Assembly (NCBI RefSeq): GCF_009689985.1
Contig: NZ_QBAW01000001.1
Span: 124,001 to 188,000, forward strand
DNA length: 64,000 bases
Source of the DNA: Helicobacter pylori
GTDB taxonomy: Bacteria > Campylobacterota > Campylobacteria > Campylobacterales > Helicobacteraceae
Direction of reading: 5' to 3'
The number at the start of each line of letters is the position of its first letter. The stretch's first letter is position 1. Of this stretch, positions 54,206 through 64,000 are shown piece after piece. The position numbers and the translations under genes are program-made. Under the pieces are notes generated by a model that saw nothing but the letters and a program-made list of their open reading frames with translations, ran no database searches and was not told the origin of the DNA.

Positions 54206-55036
54206 TTAAAATAAATTTTGGATTTTTAACATGTCGGTTACTAAGTGTTCTAACTCATCAGGTTTTAGCATGTTTGCTCCGTCGCTTAGGGCGTTTTTAG
54301 GATCAATGTGCGTTTCAGCGAATAACCCATCAATCCCCACCGCCGCCGCCGCTCTGGCTAAAATAGGGGCAAAAGAGCTGTCTCCTGAACTTTTCCCGTT
54401 CGCTCCCCCTGGCATTTGCACGCTATGGGTAGCGTCAAAAATCACCGGGGCAAACTCTCGCATGATTTTTAAAGAGCGCATATCCACCACTAAATTCCCA
54501 TACCCAAAGCTGCTCCCCCTTTCACACAGCCACACGCCATTTTTTAACGCTGTTTCATAAGTGGGGCTTTGAATGCTACTATCCCTTGTTTTAAGAGCTT
54601 TTAAGACAGAATATTGCATGTCTTTTGGGTTCATGAATTGCCCTTTTTTGATATTGACAATAGCGTCAGTCTGGCTCACTGCTACAATCAGATCCGTTTG
54701 GCGGCACAAAAACGCCGGGATTTGTAAAATATCCGCTACTTTGGCTGCCACGCTTGCTTGATAGCTCTCATGCACATCGGTTAAAATTTTATAGCCAAAT
54801 TCATCTTTGATAATTTGTAACATTTCTAAGCCTTTTTCTAAACCAGGCCCTCTGTAACTCTCCAAACTCGTGCGGTTAGCCTTATCAAAACTCGCTTTAA
54901 AATAAAAATCCAACCGCTCGTTGTTGGCTAGGGGTTGTAATTTAATAGCGATACTTCTTAAATTTTCTAAGCTCTCAATGACGCATGGCCCAGCGATTAA
55001 AACGGGTTTGGGGGTTTTTATGTTAGAAGTTTTCAT
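54206..55036 (-). CDS. kdsA: KDO-8-phosphate synthase
   Basis: Joins arabinose-5-phosphate and PEP to make KDO-8-P for [66 protein letters not shown] and [15 protein letters not shown] are conserved. 276 residues. Overlaps the carbonic anhydrase gene end by 14 bases. Confidence 0.96.
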   Translation of the reverse strand: MKTSNIKTPKPVLIAGPCVIESLENLRSIAIKLQPLANNERLDFYFKASFDKANRTSLESYRGPGLEKGLEMLQIIKDEFGYKILTDVHESYQASVAAKVADILQIPAFLCRQTDLIVAVSQTDAIVNIKKGQFMNPKDMQYSVLKALKTRDSSIQSPTYETALKNGVWLCERGSSFGYGNLVVDMRSLKIMREFAPVIFDATHSVQMPGGANGKSSGDSSFAPILARAAAAVGIDGLFAETHIDPKNALSDGANMLKPDELEHLVTDMLKIQNLF

Positions 55037-55688
55037 GACTTATCCTTTGTTTAATGGTTTCTTCAATCGGCTCAAAAAAATGGCTTTCAAAATTATAATT
55101 ATAAATCCTGCCTGTTTCTATAATATAGTGCCAACCAAAAATTTTTAATTCGTTATCCATCACTCTTTCTTGAATGAAATCATAGCTTAAGAGGTTGTTG
55201 AGTTGCAAGCGCACATTCAAACGCTCTGTAAGCCATGAACGCTTGGCGAAGTGGTTGCTGAATTGCGGGTGATCTTTTAATTCTTCTTTAATAGGCTCTA
55301 AAAATTGTATCCAGTTTGCAATGTAAGGGGTTTTAGCTTTGGTGGTTTCATCATTGATTAAATGAATGCTCCCGCAAGCCCCACAATCGCTATGCCCGCA
55401 AATGATTAAGTTTTGAATCCCCACATGCACAATAGCGTATTCAATGCTCGCAATGGTAGAAAGGGATTCTTTATAGCTTGTTTTAGGGGGGATCACATTG
55501 CCCATGTTGCGGATCACATACAATTCGCCCGGTTTGGTGCCAGTGATTAGATTAGGCACGACTCGTGAATCCACGCAAGAAATGAACAAAGTGTGGGGCT
55601 TTTGCTTAGTCTTTAAGCTCTCATAAAGCTCTTTAAGCTCTTCATATTCATTCTCTTGAAACTCTAACGCTCCTAAAAACGCTTTCAC
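55023..55688 (-). CDS. Beta-carbonic anhydrase
   Basis: Interconverts CO2 and bicarbonate; in H. pylori the cytoplasmic beta form supports acid survival and carboxylation. Zinc ligands: Cys 38 with Asp 40 and Arg 42 (CVDSR), His 99 and Cys 102 (GHSDCGACG). 221 residues without a signal peptide, so cytosolic. It is upstream of kdsA in the same run; annotated icfA or can in some genomes. Confidence 0.95.
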   Translation of the reverse strand: MKAFLGALEFQENEYEELKELYESLKTKQKPHTLFISCVDSRVVPNLITGTKPGELYVIRNMGNVIPPKTSYKESLSTIASIEYAIVHVGIQNLIICGHSDCGACGSIHLINDETTKAKTPYIANWIQFLEPIKEELKDHPQFSNHFAKRSWLTERLNVRLQLNNLLSYDFIQERVMDNELKIFGWHYIIETGRIYNYNFESHFFEPIEETIKQRISHENF

Positions 55689-55775
55689 TCTTTAACCCTT
55701 AAAATCTCATTTTTTTAAACTTGGTTTTCATTCTAAAACGCTTATCATAGCTAAAAATCTTGCATTTCTTTTTGT

Positions 55776-55781
55776 TATAAT
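55776..55781 (+). promoter_or_regulatory. -10 box of pyrF-panC
   Basis: TATAAT within TTGTTATAATGGCG, 29 bases before the pyrF ATG. Confidence 0.65.
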
Positions 55782-55810
55782 GGCGTTATTTTACACTTTA
55801 AAGGGCTTTC

Positions 55811-56494
55811 ATGCAATTATGTGTCGCATTGGATTTAGAAAAAAAAGAGGACAATCTTTCTTTATTGCAAGAATTGAAGGGCTTAGATTTATGGGCTAAG
55901 GTGGGGCTTAGATCGTTTATAAGAGATGGGGCTGTTTTTTTAGATGAAATCAGAAAGATTGATGAAAATTTTAAGATCTTTTTGGATTTGAAGCTCTATG
56001 ATATTCCTTATACTATGGCAAATGCCGCGCTAGAATGCGCGAAATTAGACATTGACATGCTCACCGTGCATTTAAGCAGCGCTAAAAGCGCGCTAACCAT
56101 TTTAATGCAACGCCTGAACGCTCTTAAAAAACGCCCCTTGATCATGGGCGTGAGCGCTTTAACCAGCTTTAGCGAAGAGGAATTTTTGATGGTGTATAAC
56201 GCCCCTTTAAAAACTCAAGCGATTAAATTGAGCGCTATGGGCAAAGAGAGCGGGATTGATGGGGTGGTGTGTTCGGTGTTTGAAAGTTTAGCGATCAAAG
56301 AGGCTTTGGGTCAAGGCTTTTTGACTTTAACCCCTGGCATAAGGCTGGATAAAAACGATAAAGAAGATCAAGAACGAGTGGCGAACGCTAAAGAAGCTAA
56401 ACAAAATTTAAGCGATTTTATCGTGGTGGGCCGCCCCATTTATCAGGCTAAAGAGCCTAGAGAAGTGGTTTTAGAGCTTTTAAAGGATTGTTAA
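55811..56494 (+). CDS. pyrF: Orotidine 5'-phosphate decarboxylase
   Basis: Last step of UMP synthesis. LCVALDLEKKED opening, KIFLDLKLYDIPYTMANAA (catalytic K-x-D-x-x-x-x pattern), LTVHLSSAKSAL, LTPGIRLD and DFIVVGRPIYQA are conserved. 227 residues. Abuts panC. Confidence 0.95.
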   Translation: MQLCVALDLEKKEDNLSLLQELKGLDLWAKVGLRSFIRDGAVFLDEIRKIDENFKIFLDLKLYDIPYTMANAALECAKLDIDMLTVHLSSAKSALTILMQRLNALKKRPLIMGVSALTSFSEEEFLMVYNAPLKTQAIKLSAMGKESGIDGVVCSVFESLAIKEALGQGFLTLTPGIRLDKNDKEDQERVANAKEAKQNLSDFIVVGRPIYQAKEPREVVLELLKDC

Positions 56495-57325
56495 ATGTGG
56501 GTGTTAGAAACGATTGCTGCTTTAAGAGAATATCGTAAAAGTTTGAAAGAAAGCGTGGGGTTTGTGCCGACTATGGGGGCTTTACACAAAGGGCATCAAA
56601 GCTTGATAGAAAGGAGTTTGAAAGAAAATCCCCACACGATTGTAAGCGTTTTTGTCAACCCCACGCAATTTGGGGCTAATGAGGATTTTAGCACTTACCC
56701 GCGCCCTTTAGAAAAGGATTTGGCTTTGTGTGAAAAATTAGGCGTTAGTGCGGTGTTTTTGCCTAAAATTGGCGAAATGTATCCCTATGAAGCAGAGCAA
56801 TGCCTAAAATTATATGCCCCTGCATTTTTATCCCGCTCTTTAGAGGGAGCCATGCGTAAGGGGCATTTTGATGGGGTGGTTCAGGTTGTGTTAAAATTGT
56901 TCCATCTTGTCAATCCCACTAGAGCGTATTTTGGCAAAAAGGACGCCCAACAGCTTTTAATCATTGAGCATTTAGTTAAAGATTTGCTTTTAGACATTGA
57001 AATAGCGCCATGCGAGATTGCGCGAGATAGCGATCATTTGGCGTTAAGCTCTAGGAATGTGTATTTGAATGCCACAGAAAGAAAACATGCCCTAGCCATT
57101 CCAAAAGCTCTAGAAAGTATCCAGCAAGCCATAGATAAGGGCGAAAAAGCGTGCGAAAAACTGAAAAAACTAGGGCTTGAAATTTTAAAAAATTTAGAAG
57201 TGGATTATTTGGAATGCTGTAACCACAAGCTAGAGCCTTTAACAACCATAGAGCCAGCTAACACGCTCATTTTGGTGGCGGCTCGTGTGGGTAAAACCAG
57301 GCTTTTAGATAATTTATGGGTGTAG
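56495..57325 (+). CDS. panC: Pantothenate synthetase
   Basis: Condenses pantoate and beta-alanine with [24 protein letters not shown] (HxGH nucleotide site), [57 protein letters not shown], and [16 protein letters not shown] are conserved. 276 residues. Convergent with the tRNA operon. Confidence 0.96.
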   Translation: MWVLETIAALREYRKSLKESVGFVPTMGALHKGHQSLIERSLKENPHTIVSVFVNPTQFGANEDFSTYPRPLEKDLALCEKLGVSAVFLPKIGEMYPYEAEQCLKLYAPAFLSRSLEGAMRKGHFDGVVQVVLKLFHLVNPTRAYFGKKDAQQLLIIEHLVKDLLLDIEIAPCEIARDSDHLALSSRNVYLNATERKHALAIPKALESIQQAIDKGEKACEKLKKLGLEILKNLEVDYLECCNHKLEPLTTIEPANTLILVAARVGKTRLLDNLWV

Positions 57326-57338
57326 TTTGAAATTTTTG

Positions 57339-57414
57339 TGGCGACCCTTGAAAGATTTGAACTTCCGTTTCCACCGTGAAAGGGTGGTATCCTTGGCCAC
57401 TAGATGAAAGGGTC
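57339..57414 (-). tRNA. tRNA-Glu(UUC), first isodecoder
   Basis: Cloverleaf on the minus strand with GACCCTT/AAGGGTC acceptor stem, anticodon TTC in CCTTTCACGG, T-loop TTCAAAT and encoded CCA. The acceptor and T-arm differ from the second tRNA-Glu in this cluster. Last gene of the tRNA operon. Confidence 0.9.
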
Positions 57415-57477
57415 ATTTTTAACGATTGACTATTATATTGGAAATAAAGCGTAGAAAATGATTTAAAAAGTTCTTGG

Positions 57478-57554
57478 TGGCGGAGCGGACGGGACTCGAA
57501 CCCGCGACCCCCTGCGTGACAGGCAGATATTCTAACCAGCTGAACTACCGCTCC
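57478..57554 (-). tRNA. tRNA-Asp(GUC)
   Basis: GGAGCGG/CCGCTCC acceptor stem, anticodon GTC in CCTGTCACG, T-loop TTCGAGT, discriminator G and encoded CCA. Confidence 0.95.
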
Positions 57555-57594
57555 CTATCCAAACCCCATAGCCTAAAAATGCATGCTTTAGTCA

Positions 57595-57670
57595 TGGTGG
57601 TCGCTATAAGACTCGAACTTATGACATCTACCTTGTAAGGGTAGCGCTCTACCAACTGAGCTAAGCGACC
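57595..57670 (-). tRNA. tRNA-Val(UAC)
   Basis: GGTCGCT/AGCGACC acceptor stem, anticodon TAC in CCTTACAAGG, T-loop TTCGAGT, encoded CCA. Confidence 0.95.
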
Positions 57671-57710
57671 AAAATATTGAGATAAATCCAACTAAACCCG
57701 TATAAAAGAG

Positions 57711-57785
57711 TGGTGACTCCTAGGGGATTTGAACCCCTGTAACCACCGTGAAAGGGTGGTATCCTAACCACTAGATGAAGGAGCC
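57711..57785 (-). tRNA. tRNA-Glu(UUC), second isodecoder
   Basis: GGCTCCT/AGGAGTC acceptor stem, anticodon TTC in CCTTTCACGG, T-loop TTCAAAT, encoded CCA. D- and anticodon arms almost match the first tRNA-Glu. Confidence 0.95.
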
Positions 57786-57795
57786 ACGATGCTCA

Positions 57796-57871
<76 letters not shown>

Positions 57872-57886
57872 TCACAAAAAAAGATA

Positions 57887-57915
57887 ATAATACAATTTTT
57901 TTTAACGCTTGTCAA
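57887..57915 (-). promoter_or_regulatory. Promoter of the tRNA operon
   Basis: Minus strand TTGACA (57910-57915), 17-base spacer, TATTAT (57887-57892), 15 bases before tRNA-Lys. One of the few full -35/-10 promoters seen here; it drives Lys-Glu-Val-Asp-Glu. Confidence 0.8.
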
Positions 57916-58673
57916 GAATAATTGAAAAATATTGCGGTTTTCATAGGAATGACACGCTCTTAAAACGGCATGGGTAACAGCTTTTGCTTAAATGAGAACT
58001 TGATTGCGCTTAATGCTGCAAGAATCGCAACAGATTCCATGCGTTTTTGTTATTGGTTGGTATTGTTTTTAAGGTTTTAAAAAATGCTTGTAGCGTTTTT
58101 AGTCTCTATAATTAATGCCTAATGAGAACAGAGCCTTATAATTTTATAGCAAATAAAAGCCTGCTAAACACAGACCTAAGATAAAGAAAAAGGCTAACTA
58201 AAAACATAGCGGATAAGAGTTGCGTTATTCCTCTGTCTGTTGGGGTGTTGTTTGTGTTTATCTATCAAAGCTGGAAAGTCCAAGTGTCTTTGTTGGTTTG
58301 TATTTCTATTTTTCTCATTATTACACTTTGAGAAAAGCCCTTCATGATTTTTTTCAAATTCACTTTAAGAGCGCTTGAATTTTGGGATATCAAGGGCTGT
58401 TAGAATAGCTAAAAAATCATCGCAGATAAGGATAATGAAAATAATTTTTAAAATAAAATTTAAAAATATAAAATAAAGTAACTCAATTTTTTGAAACAAT
58501 GAAAGAATATTCAAGTTAAAAATTTTATTTGTTATTAAAAATACTGAATGGATTTGAAAAGTTGCGTGTTTTATTTTTAGAATGAGCGGTTTTATCAAAG
58601 CACCCCCCAAGAAAGAGAGATTTTATAGAGTGCTTTTTAAAAAGTAAAGAAAAGTTACAAAAAGCAAGGGGGC
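57916..58673. other. Gene-free gap between tRNA operon and groEL
   Basis: About 0.76 kb with no ORF I can support and no recognisable outer-membrane protein remnant. It contains the second 47-bp dispersed repeat (58365-58411) and, near the groEL end, AAAGCAC / GTGCTTT arms (about 58600-58640) that may terminate groESL. From memory, strain 26695 carries the hopZ outer membrane protein gene here. Confidence 0.5.
58365..58411 (+). repeat. Dispersed 47-bp repeat, copy 2
   Basis: Same length and orientation as 2697-2743, 40 of 47 positions identical by eye, all differences transitions. Confidence 0.7.
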
Positions 58674-60323
<1,650 letters not shown>

Positions 60324-60338
60324 TTAATAATGATGTTT

Positions 60339-60695
60339 TTAGTGTTTTTTGTGATCATGACAGCAAGATTCATGCTCTTTAGCATGTTTATGGTCATGAC
60401 TATTTGTATGACAACAAGAGCCTGAGCTCACAATACCTAGAATGTCTTCTAGTTCTAGCACCATGTATTCAACGCCGTCTAAAACGATTTCTGCACCTTT
60501 GTATTTGCCAAAAGCGATCACATCGCCTTCTTTAACGCATTTACAACCCTCGCTGATTTTATGGCTAACCGCTTTGACTACGCCCATTAAAGGCTTTTCT
60601 TTAGCGTTATCAGGGATGATGATGCCTGAACTGGTTTTGTTCTCTTCTTCAAGTCTTTCTACTAAGACCCTTTCTCCTAATGGCTGAAACTTCAT
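60339..60695 (-). CDS. groES: Co-chaperonin GroES (HspA) with nickel-binding tail
   Basis: Lid of the GroEL chamber; residues 1-90 are ordinary GroES ([44 protein letters not shown]). Residues 91-118 are a Helicobacter-specific tail with eight His and four Cys ([19 protein letters not shown]) known to bind nickel and aid urease/hydrogenase supply. AGGAGA precedes ATG. Driven by the promoter at 60761-60789. Confidence 0.97.
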   Translation of the reverse strand: MKFQPLGERVLVERLEEENKTSSGIIIPDNAKEKPLMGVVKAVSHKISEGCKCVKEGDVIAFGKYKGAEIVLDGVEYMVLELEDILGIVSSGSCCHTNSHDHKHAKEHESCCHDHKKH

Positions 60696-60732
60696 ATTAG
60701 TTCTCCTAAGTTTTGATAAATAAAATAGAAAA

Positions 60733-60761
60733 TTAGCGCTTAGTATTCTTAAGCGACATAA
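60733..60761 (-). promoter_or_regulatory. CIRCE-like operator of groESL
   Basis: TTAGCGCTT - 9 bases - AAGCGACATAA, an imperfect inverted repeat like the HrcA operator CIRCE (TTAGCACTC-N9-GAGTGCTAA), placed just downstream of the -10 box. HrcA/HspR control of groESL is known in H. pylori. Confidence 0.65.
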
Positions 60762-60789
60762 CTATAGCGCATTTTTAGGGATAAGTCAA
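60761..60789 (-). promoter_or_regulatory. Promoter of groESL
   Basis: Minus strand TTGACT (60784-60789), 17-base spacer, TATAGT (60761-60766), directly followed by the CIRCE-like repeat. Confidence 0.8.
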
Positions 60790-60915
60790 GCCATAAAAAC
60801 AAAGCTAATAATATAACTATAAGGATTATTAAGTCTATTTGTATAAAGTTTCATTAGTTTAAAAATATAAGGATTAGAAAAGGGGGCGTTATCAACAAAG
60901 ATTTTATTTATTGAG

Positions 60916-60921
60916 TATAAT
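60916..60921 (+). promoter_or_regulatory. -10 box of dnaG
   Basis: TATAAT within TTGAGTATAATTC, 47 bases before the dnaG ATG. Confidence 0.6.
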
Positions 60922-60968
60922 TCATTCAAGCGAGTTAAAACAAGAAAGCAAGATGAAGAAAGCAAAAA

Positions 60969-62648
60969 ATGATTCTTAAAAGTTCCATTGATCGCCTTTT
61001 GCAAACGATAGATATTGTAGAAGTCATTAGCTCTTATGTGGATTTGAGGAAATCAGGTTCTAATTACATGGCTTGTTGCCCTTTTCATGAAGAAAGGAGC
61101 GCGAGTCTTAGCGTCAATCAAGTTAAAGGGTTTTACCATTGCTTTGGGTGTGGAGCGAGCGGGGATAGCATTAAATTTGTGATGGAGTTTGAAAAGCTTT
61201 CGTTTGTGGAAGCATTAGAGAAATTAGCCCACCGATTCAATGTGGCTTTAGAGTATGACAAAGGCGTTTATTGCGATCATAAAGAAGATTACCACCTTTT
61301 AGAAATGGTGAGCTCGTTGTATCAAGAAGAGCTTTTTAACGCCCCGTTTTTTTTGAATTATTTGCAAAAAAGAGGGCTTAGCTTAGAGAGCATAAGAGCG
61401 TTTAAATTAGGCTTATGCACGAATAGAATTGATTATGGCATTGAAAATAAAGGCTTGAATAAGGACAAACTGATTGAATTAGGCGTGCTGGGCAAGAGCG
61501 ATAAAAAGGATAAAACCTATTTGCGTTTTTTGGATCGTATCATGTTCCCTATTTATAGCCCTAGCGCTCAAGTGGTGGGTTTTGGAGGGCGCACCTTAAA
61601 AGAAAAAGCGGCCAAGTATATCAATTCGCCCCAAAATAAGCTTTTTGATAAATCCAGTTTGCTCTATGGCTATCATTTGGCTAAAGAATACATCTACAAA
61701 CAAAAGCAAGTCATTGTAACAGAGGGGTATTTGGATGTGATTTTATTGCACCAAGCGGGTTTTAAAAACGCCATAGCCACGCTTGGGACAGCTTTAACGC
61801 CATCGCATTTGCCCTTGCTTAAAAAAGGCGAGCCAGAAATTCTTTTGAGCTATGATGGGGATAAAGCAGGGCGAAACGCAGCTTATAAAGCGAGCTTGAT
61901 GCTGGCTAAAGAGCAAAGGAGGGGGGGGGTGATTCTCTTTGAAAACAACCTGGATCCAGCGGATATGATCGCTAATGGCCAGATTGAAACCTTAAAAAAT
62001 TGGCTATCGCGCCCCATGGCTTTTATTGAATTTGTTTTAAGGCACATGGCAAATTCCTATCTTTTAGACGATCCTTTAGAAAAAGATAAGGCCCTTAAAG
62101 AAATGTTAGGGTTTTTAAAAAACTTTTCCTTGCTTTTACAAAGCGAATACAAGCCCCTAATCGCTTCTCTTTTGCAAGTGCCTTTGCATGTTTTAGGGAT
62201 TAGAGAGCGAGCCTCTTTTCAGCCTTTTTACCCCAAAACAGAAAAACCCAATCACGCTCAAAAGTTGGTTAATGCTCCTAGCACGCTCAGTTTGGAATTT
62301 TTAGAAAAATTAGTGATCCGCTATCTTTTAGAAGACAGAAACTTGTTGGATTTGGCGGTGGGTTATATCCATAGTGGGGTATTCTTGCATAAAAAACAAG
62401 AATTTGACGCTTTGTGTCAAGAAAAATTGGACGACCCTAAATTAGTTGCGTTATTATTAGATGCGAATTTACCCCTAAAAAAAGGGGGTTTTGAAAAGGA
62501 ATTGCGTTTGTTGATTTTGCGCTATTTTGAGCGGCAACTCAAAGAAATCCCTAAAAGCTCGCTCCCTTTTAGCCAAAAAATGATCTTTTTAAAAAAGGCT
62601 CGCCAAGCCATTATGAAATTAAAACAAGGAGAATTAGTCGCCATATGA
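60969..62648 (+). CDS. dnaG: DNA primase
   Basis: Makes RNA primers at the replication fork. Zinc-binding domain CCPFHEERSASLSVNQVKGFYHCFGCG (near residues 35-62); TOPRIM core with VTEGYLDVILLHQAG, ATLGTAL and LLSYDGDKAGRNAA; C-terminal helicase-binding part. 559 residues. The ribosome site is weak. A G9 run (61921-61929) inside the TOPRIM part encodes Arg-Gly-Gly and keeps frame here. HP0013-like gene overlaps its stop as ATGA. Confidence 0.96.
   Translation: MILKSSIDRLLQTIDIVEVISSYVDLRKSGSNYMACCPFHEERSASLSVNQVKGFYHCFGCGASGDSIKFVMEFEKLSFVEALEKLAHRFNVALEYDKGVYCDHKEDYHLLEMVSSLYQEELFNAPFFLNYLQKRGLSLESIRAFKLGLCTNRIDYGIENKGLNKDKLIELGVLGKSDKKDKTYLRFLDRIMFPIYSPSAQVVGFGGRTLKEKAAKYINSPQNKLFDKSSLLYGYHLAKEYIYKQKQVIVTEGYLDVILLHQAGFKNAIATLGTALTPSHLPLLKKGEPEILLSYDGDKAGRNAAYKASLMLAKEQRRGGVILFENNLDPADMIANGQIETLKNWLSRPMAFIEFVLRHMANSYLLDDPLEKDKALKEMLGFLKNFSLLLQSEYKPLIASLLQVPLHVLGIRERASFQPFYPKTEKPNHAQKLVNAPSTLSLEFLEKLVIRYLLEDRNLLDLAVGYIHSGVFLHKKQEFDALCQEKLDDPKLVALLLDANLPLKKGGFEKELRLLILRYFERQLKEIPKSSLPFSQKMIFLKKARQAIMKLKQGELVAI
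61921..61929 (+). repeat. G9 homopolymer inside dnaG
   Basis: Nine G after AAGGA in the segment encoding EQRRGGVI. Length is in frame. Confidence 0.85.
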
Positions 62649-63697
62649 AAACAATAAAAGCTTTAGCCTTATTTAGTGGGGGGTTGGATAGTTTGTTGTC
62701 TATGAAATTGCTTATTGATCAAGGCATTGAGGTAACCGCTTTGCACTTTAATATAGGGTTTGGGGGGAATAAAGATAAAAGAGAGTATTTTGAAAACGCC
62801 ACTGCGCAAATCGGGGCTAAGCTCTTGGTGTGCGATATTAGAGAGCAGTTTTTTAACGATGTGTTGTTCAAGCCCAAATACGGCTATGGGAAATATTTCA
62901 ACCCTTGCATTGATTGCCATGCCAACATGTTTAGGAACGCTTTTTATAAAATGCTTGAATTGAACGCGGATTTTGTTTTGAGCGGAGAAGTGTTGGGGCA
63001 ACGCCCTAAATCCCAAAGGAAAGAAGCGCTCAATCAGGTGAGGAAATTAGTCAGAGAGGTGGGCGAAGAGGCGCGTTTTGATCCTATTTTAGACCGAACG
63101 CAAGCAAGCGGTGAGAAACCGCAATTTTTAGACGAGTTGCTTTTACGGCCCATGAGCGCGAAACTCTTAGAGCCTACTTTCATGGAAAAAAAGGGCTGGG
63201 TTGATAGAGAAAAACTTTTAGATGTGAGCGGTAGGGGGCGAAGCAGGCAATTGCAAATGATCAAAGATTACGGCTTGAAATATTATGAAAAGCCAGGTGG
63301 TGGGTGTTTGCTTACGGACATTCAAGTGAGTAATAAGATTAAGAATTTGAAAGAATACAGAGAAATGGTGTTTGAAGACAGCGTGATTGTCAAAAACGGG
63401 CGTTATTTTGTCTTACCCAATAACGCTCGTTTGGTGGTGGCAAGGAATGAAGAAGAAAACCATAAGCTAGACATTGAGCACCCCTTAATGGATAAGATTG
63501 AATTGCTAAGTTGTAAAGGCCCTTTGAGTTTAGTGGATAAAAACGCCAGCCAAGAAGATAAAGAATTGGCCGGCCGTATCGCTTTAGGCTATGCTAAGAC
63601 TTTAAAAAATCAAGCTTATCTCATTCAAATAGGGGATGAAAAGTGCGAGCTTTACCCTTTGGATAAAGAGAGTGCTAGAGAGTATTTGTTTGCTTGA
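62645..63697 (+). CDS. PP-loop ATPase, probable tRNA-thiolation enzyme (MnmA/ThiI-like)
   Basis: 350 residues. PP-loop SGGLDSLLSMKLL at residues 10-20 for ATP activation; FNPCIDCHANMF has a C-x2-C pair as in tRNA sulfur-transfer enzymes; LSGEVLGQRPKSQ and KPGGGCLLTD are further conserved parts. The family is often annotated as a tRNA methyltransferase-like or 2-thiouridylase-like protein; the exact substrate is not clear from sequence. Overlaps dnaG by 4 bases. Confidence 0.8.
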   Translation: MKTIKALALFSGGLDSLLSMKLLIDQGIEVTALHFNIGFGGNKDKREYFENATAQIGAKLLVCDIREQFFNDVLFKPKYGYGKYFNPCIDCHANMFRNAFYKMLELNADFVLSGEVLGQRPKSQRKEALNQVRKLVREVGEEARFDPILDRTQASGEKPQFLDELLLRPMSAKLLEPTFMEKKGWVDREKLLDVSGRGRSRQLQMIKDYGLKYYEKPGGGCLLTDIQVSNKIKNLKEYREMVFEDSVIVKNGRYFVLPNNARLVVARNEEENHKLDIEHPLMDKIELLSCKGPLSLVDKNASQEDKELAGRIALGYAKTLKNQAYLIQIGDEKCELYPLDKESAREYLFA

Positions 63698-63787
63698 AAG
63701 GGAGTTTTTGAGAGTTTTAGGGATTTTCTTTTATGCTATAATGAAAAAAGCTCTAATCAGTGTTAGGCTGTTTTTTAGGAGGTTTGC

Positions 63788-64000
63788 ATGCAAGAGTTTT
63801 TAGGTTTTGGTGTGGTGGGGAATTTTGCAGGGCATTTGGAGCAAGCAGGAGAGAGTCATAGTTTTATTAACATGAAAAGCGAAGAAAAGGACGCCCCTAA
63901 GGGATTATTCCCTTTTTATATCCCATATGAGAATTGCTATTTGGGGCGTTGTTGCATTGATAACCATAAGATTATTTTGCCTAACGATCCAGATTTAAGG
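63788..64000 (+). CDS. Conserved protein, DUF5718-like (5' part only)
   Basis: 71 codons before the window edge, starting at ATG 63788 behind a perfect AGGAGG. The opening MQEFLGFGVVGNFAGHLEQAGE and LFPFYIPYENCYLGRCC match a conserved Campylobacterota family (HP0014-like, DUF5718). No signal peptide. The -10 TATAAT lies at about 63735-63740 (GCTATAATGAAA). Function unknown. Confidence 0.75.
   Translation, partial: MQEFLGFGVVGNFAGHLEQAGESHSFINMKSEEKDAPKGLFPFYIPYENCYLGRCCIDNHKIILPNDPDLR

Noticed and set aside
58365-58610. Minus-strand 81-codon ORF in the gap before groEL
   Set aside because: Low-complexity Ile/Leu/Phe/Lys composition expected from AT-rich DNA, no ribosome site, and it spans the dispersed repeat.
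62669-63016. Minus-strand ORF of 115 codons opposite the PP-loop ATPase gene
   Set aside because: Shadow frame of a gene with a clear PP-loop and C-x2-C motif.

Overview
This window is Helicobacter pylori chromosome. The evidence is an AT-rich sequence with extended TATAAT promoters and few -35 boxes, a GroES (HspA) with a His/Cys-rich metal-binding tail, the Csd1-CcmA-Csd2 cell-shape genes, FlhB2, LpxF, lone flagellar gene pairs, and a gene order that I recall from reference strain 26695 (about HP1384-HP1386, then HP1538-HP1589, then HP0001-HP0014). All assignments were made by reading the sequence, without database searches.

Layout: 1-1.8 kb holds rpe (cut by the window edge), fbp and a small Cys protein. 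1.9-2.9 kb is a scar with a nuclease-domain fragment and a broken glycosyltransferase. 2.9-5.5 kb is the cytochrome bc1 operon (petA-petB-petC, minus strand). 5.6-22.5 kb is a long minus-strand run: mfd, ccmA/csd1/csd2, folC, lptE, leuS, a membrane protein, secF/secD/yajC, nhaA, addA. 22.7-24.6 kb is rpsB-tsf. 25-28.4 kb is ftsI and fliE-flgC-flgB, then ftsW, ceuE, tsaA and metQ up to 32.6 kb. 33-40.4 kb is an envelope cluster (mrdA, a small membrane protein, engB, lptA, lptC, kdsC, rlpA, mltD, tatD). 40.4-43 kb is ribE, flhB2, metN, metI; 43-45.2 kb is a secreted protein, lpxF and wecA; 45.3-48.2 kb is pdxJ, pdxA, tsaD; then flgG.

49.8-53.3 kb is the accessory part: three tandem UPF0174/DUF3944 paralogues with repeated promoter regions carrying AATCACT heptamers. 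One copy is broken and carries a G10 tract and a detached membrane tail. A 46-residue Asn/Gln/Cys/His peptide gene lies between two of the copies. 53.3-57.3 kb returns to housekeeping: nusB, ribH, kdsA, a beta-carbonic anhydrase, pyrF, panC. A five-gene tRNA operon follows, then an empty 0.8-kb gap where strain 26695 carries hopZ as I recall, then groEL-groES, dnaG, a PP-loop ATPase gene, and the start of another gene at the right edge.

Functionally the window is rich in envelope building: LPS precursors and transport (kdsA, kdsC, lptA, lptC, lptE, lpxF, wecA), peptidoglycan synthesis and shape (ftsI, ftsW, mrdA, mltD, rlpA, csd1, csd2, ccmA), and protein secretion (secDF-yajC). It also holds flagellar rod genes, respiration, cofactor synthesis (riboflavin, PLP, pantothenate, folate) and metal/methionine uptake. 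The points most worth a second look are the UPF0174 locus, a small structured transcript with a tiny ORF upstream of flgG, a secD-derived tail on YajC, a T8 tract that puts lptE out of frame with its natural ATG, and a G9 tract inside dnaG.
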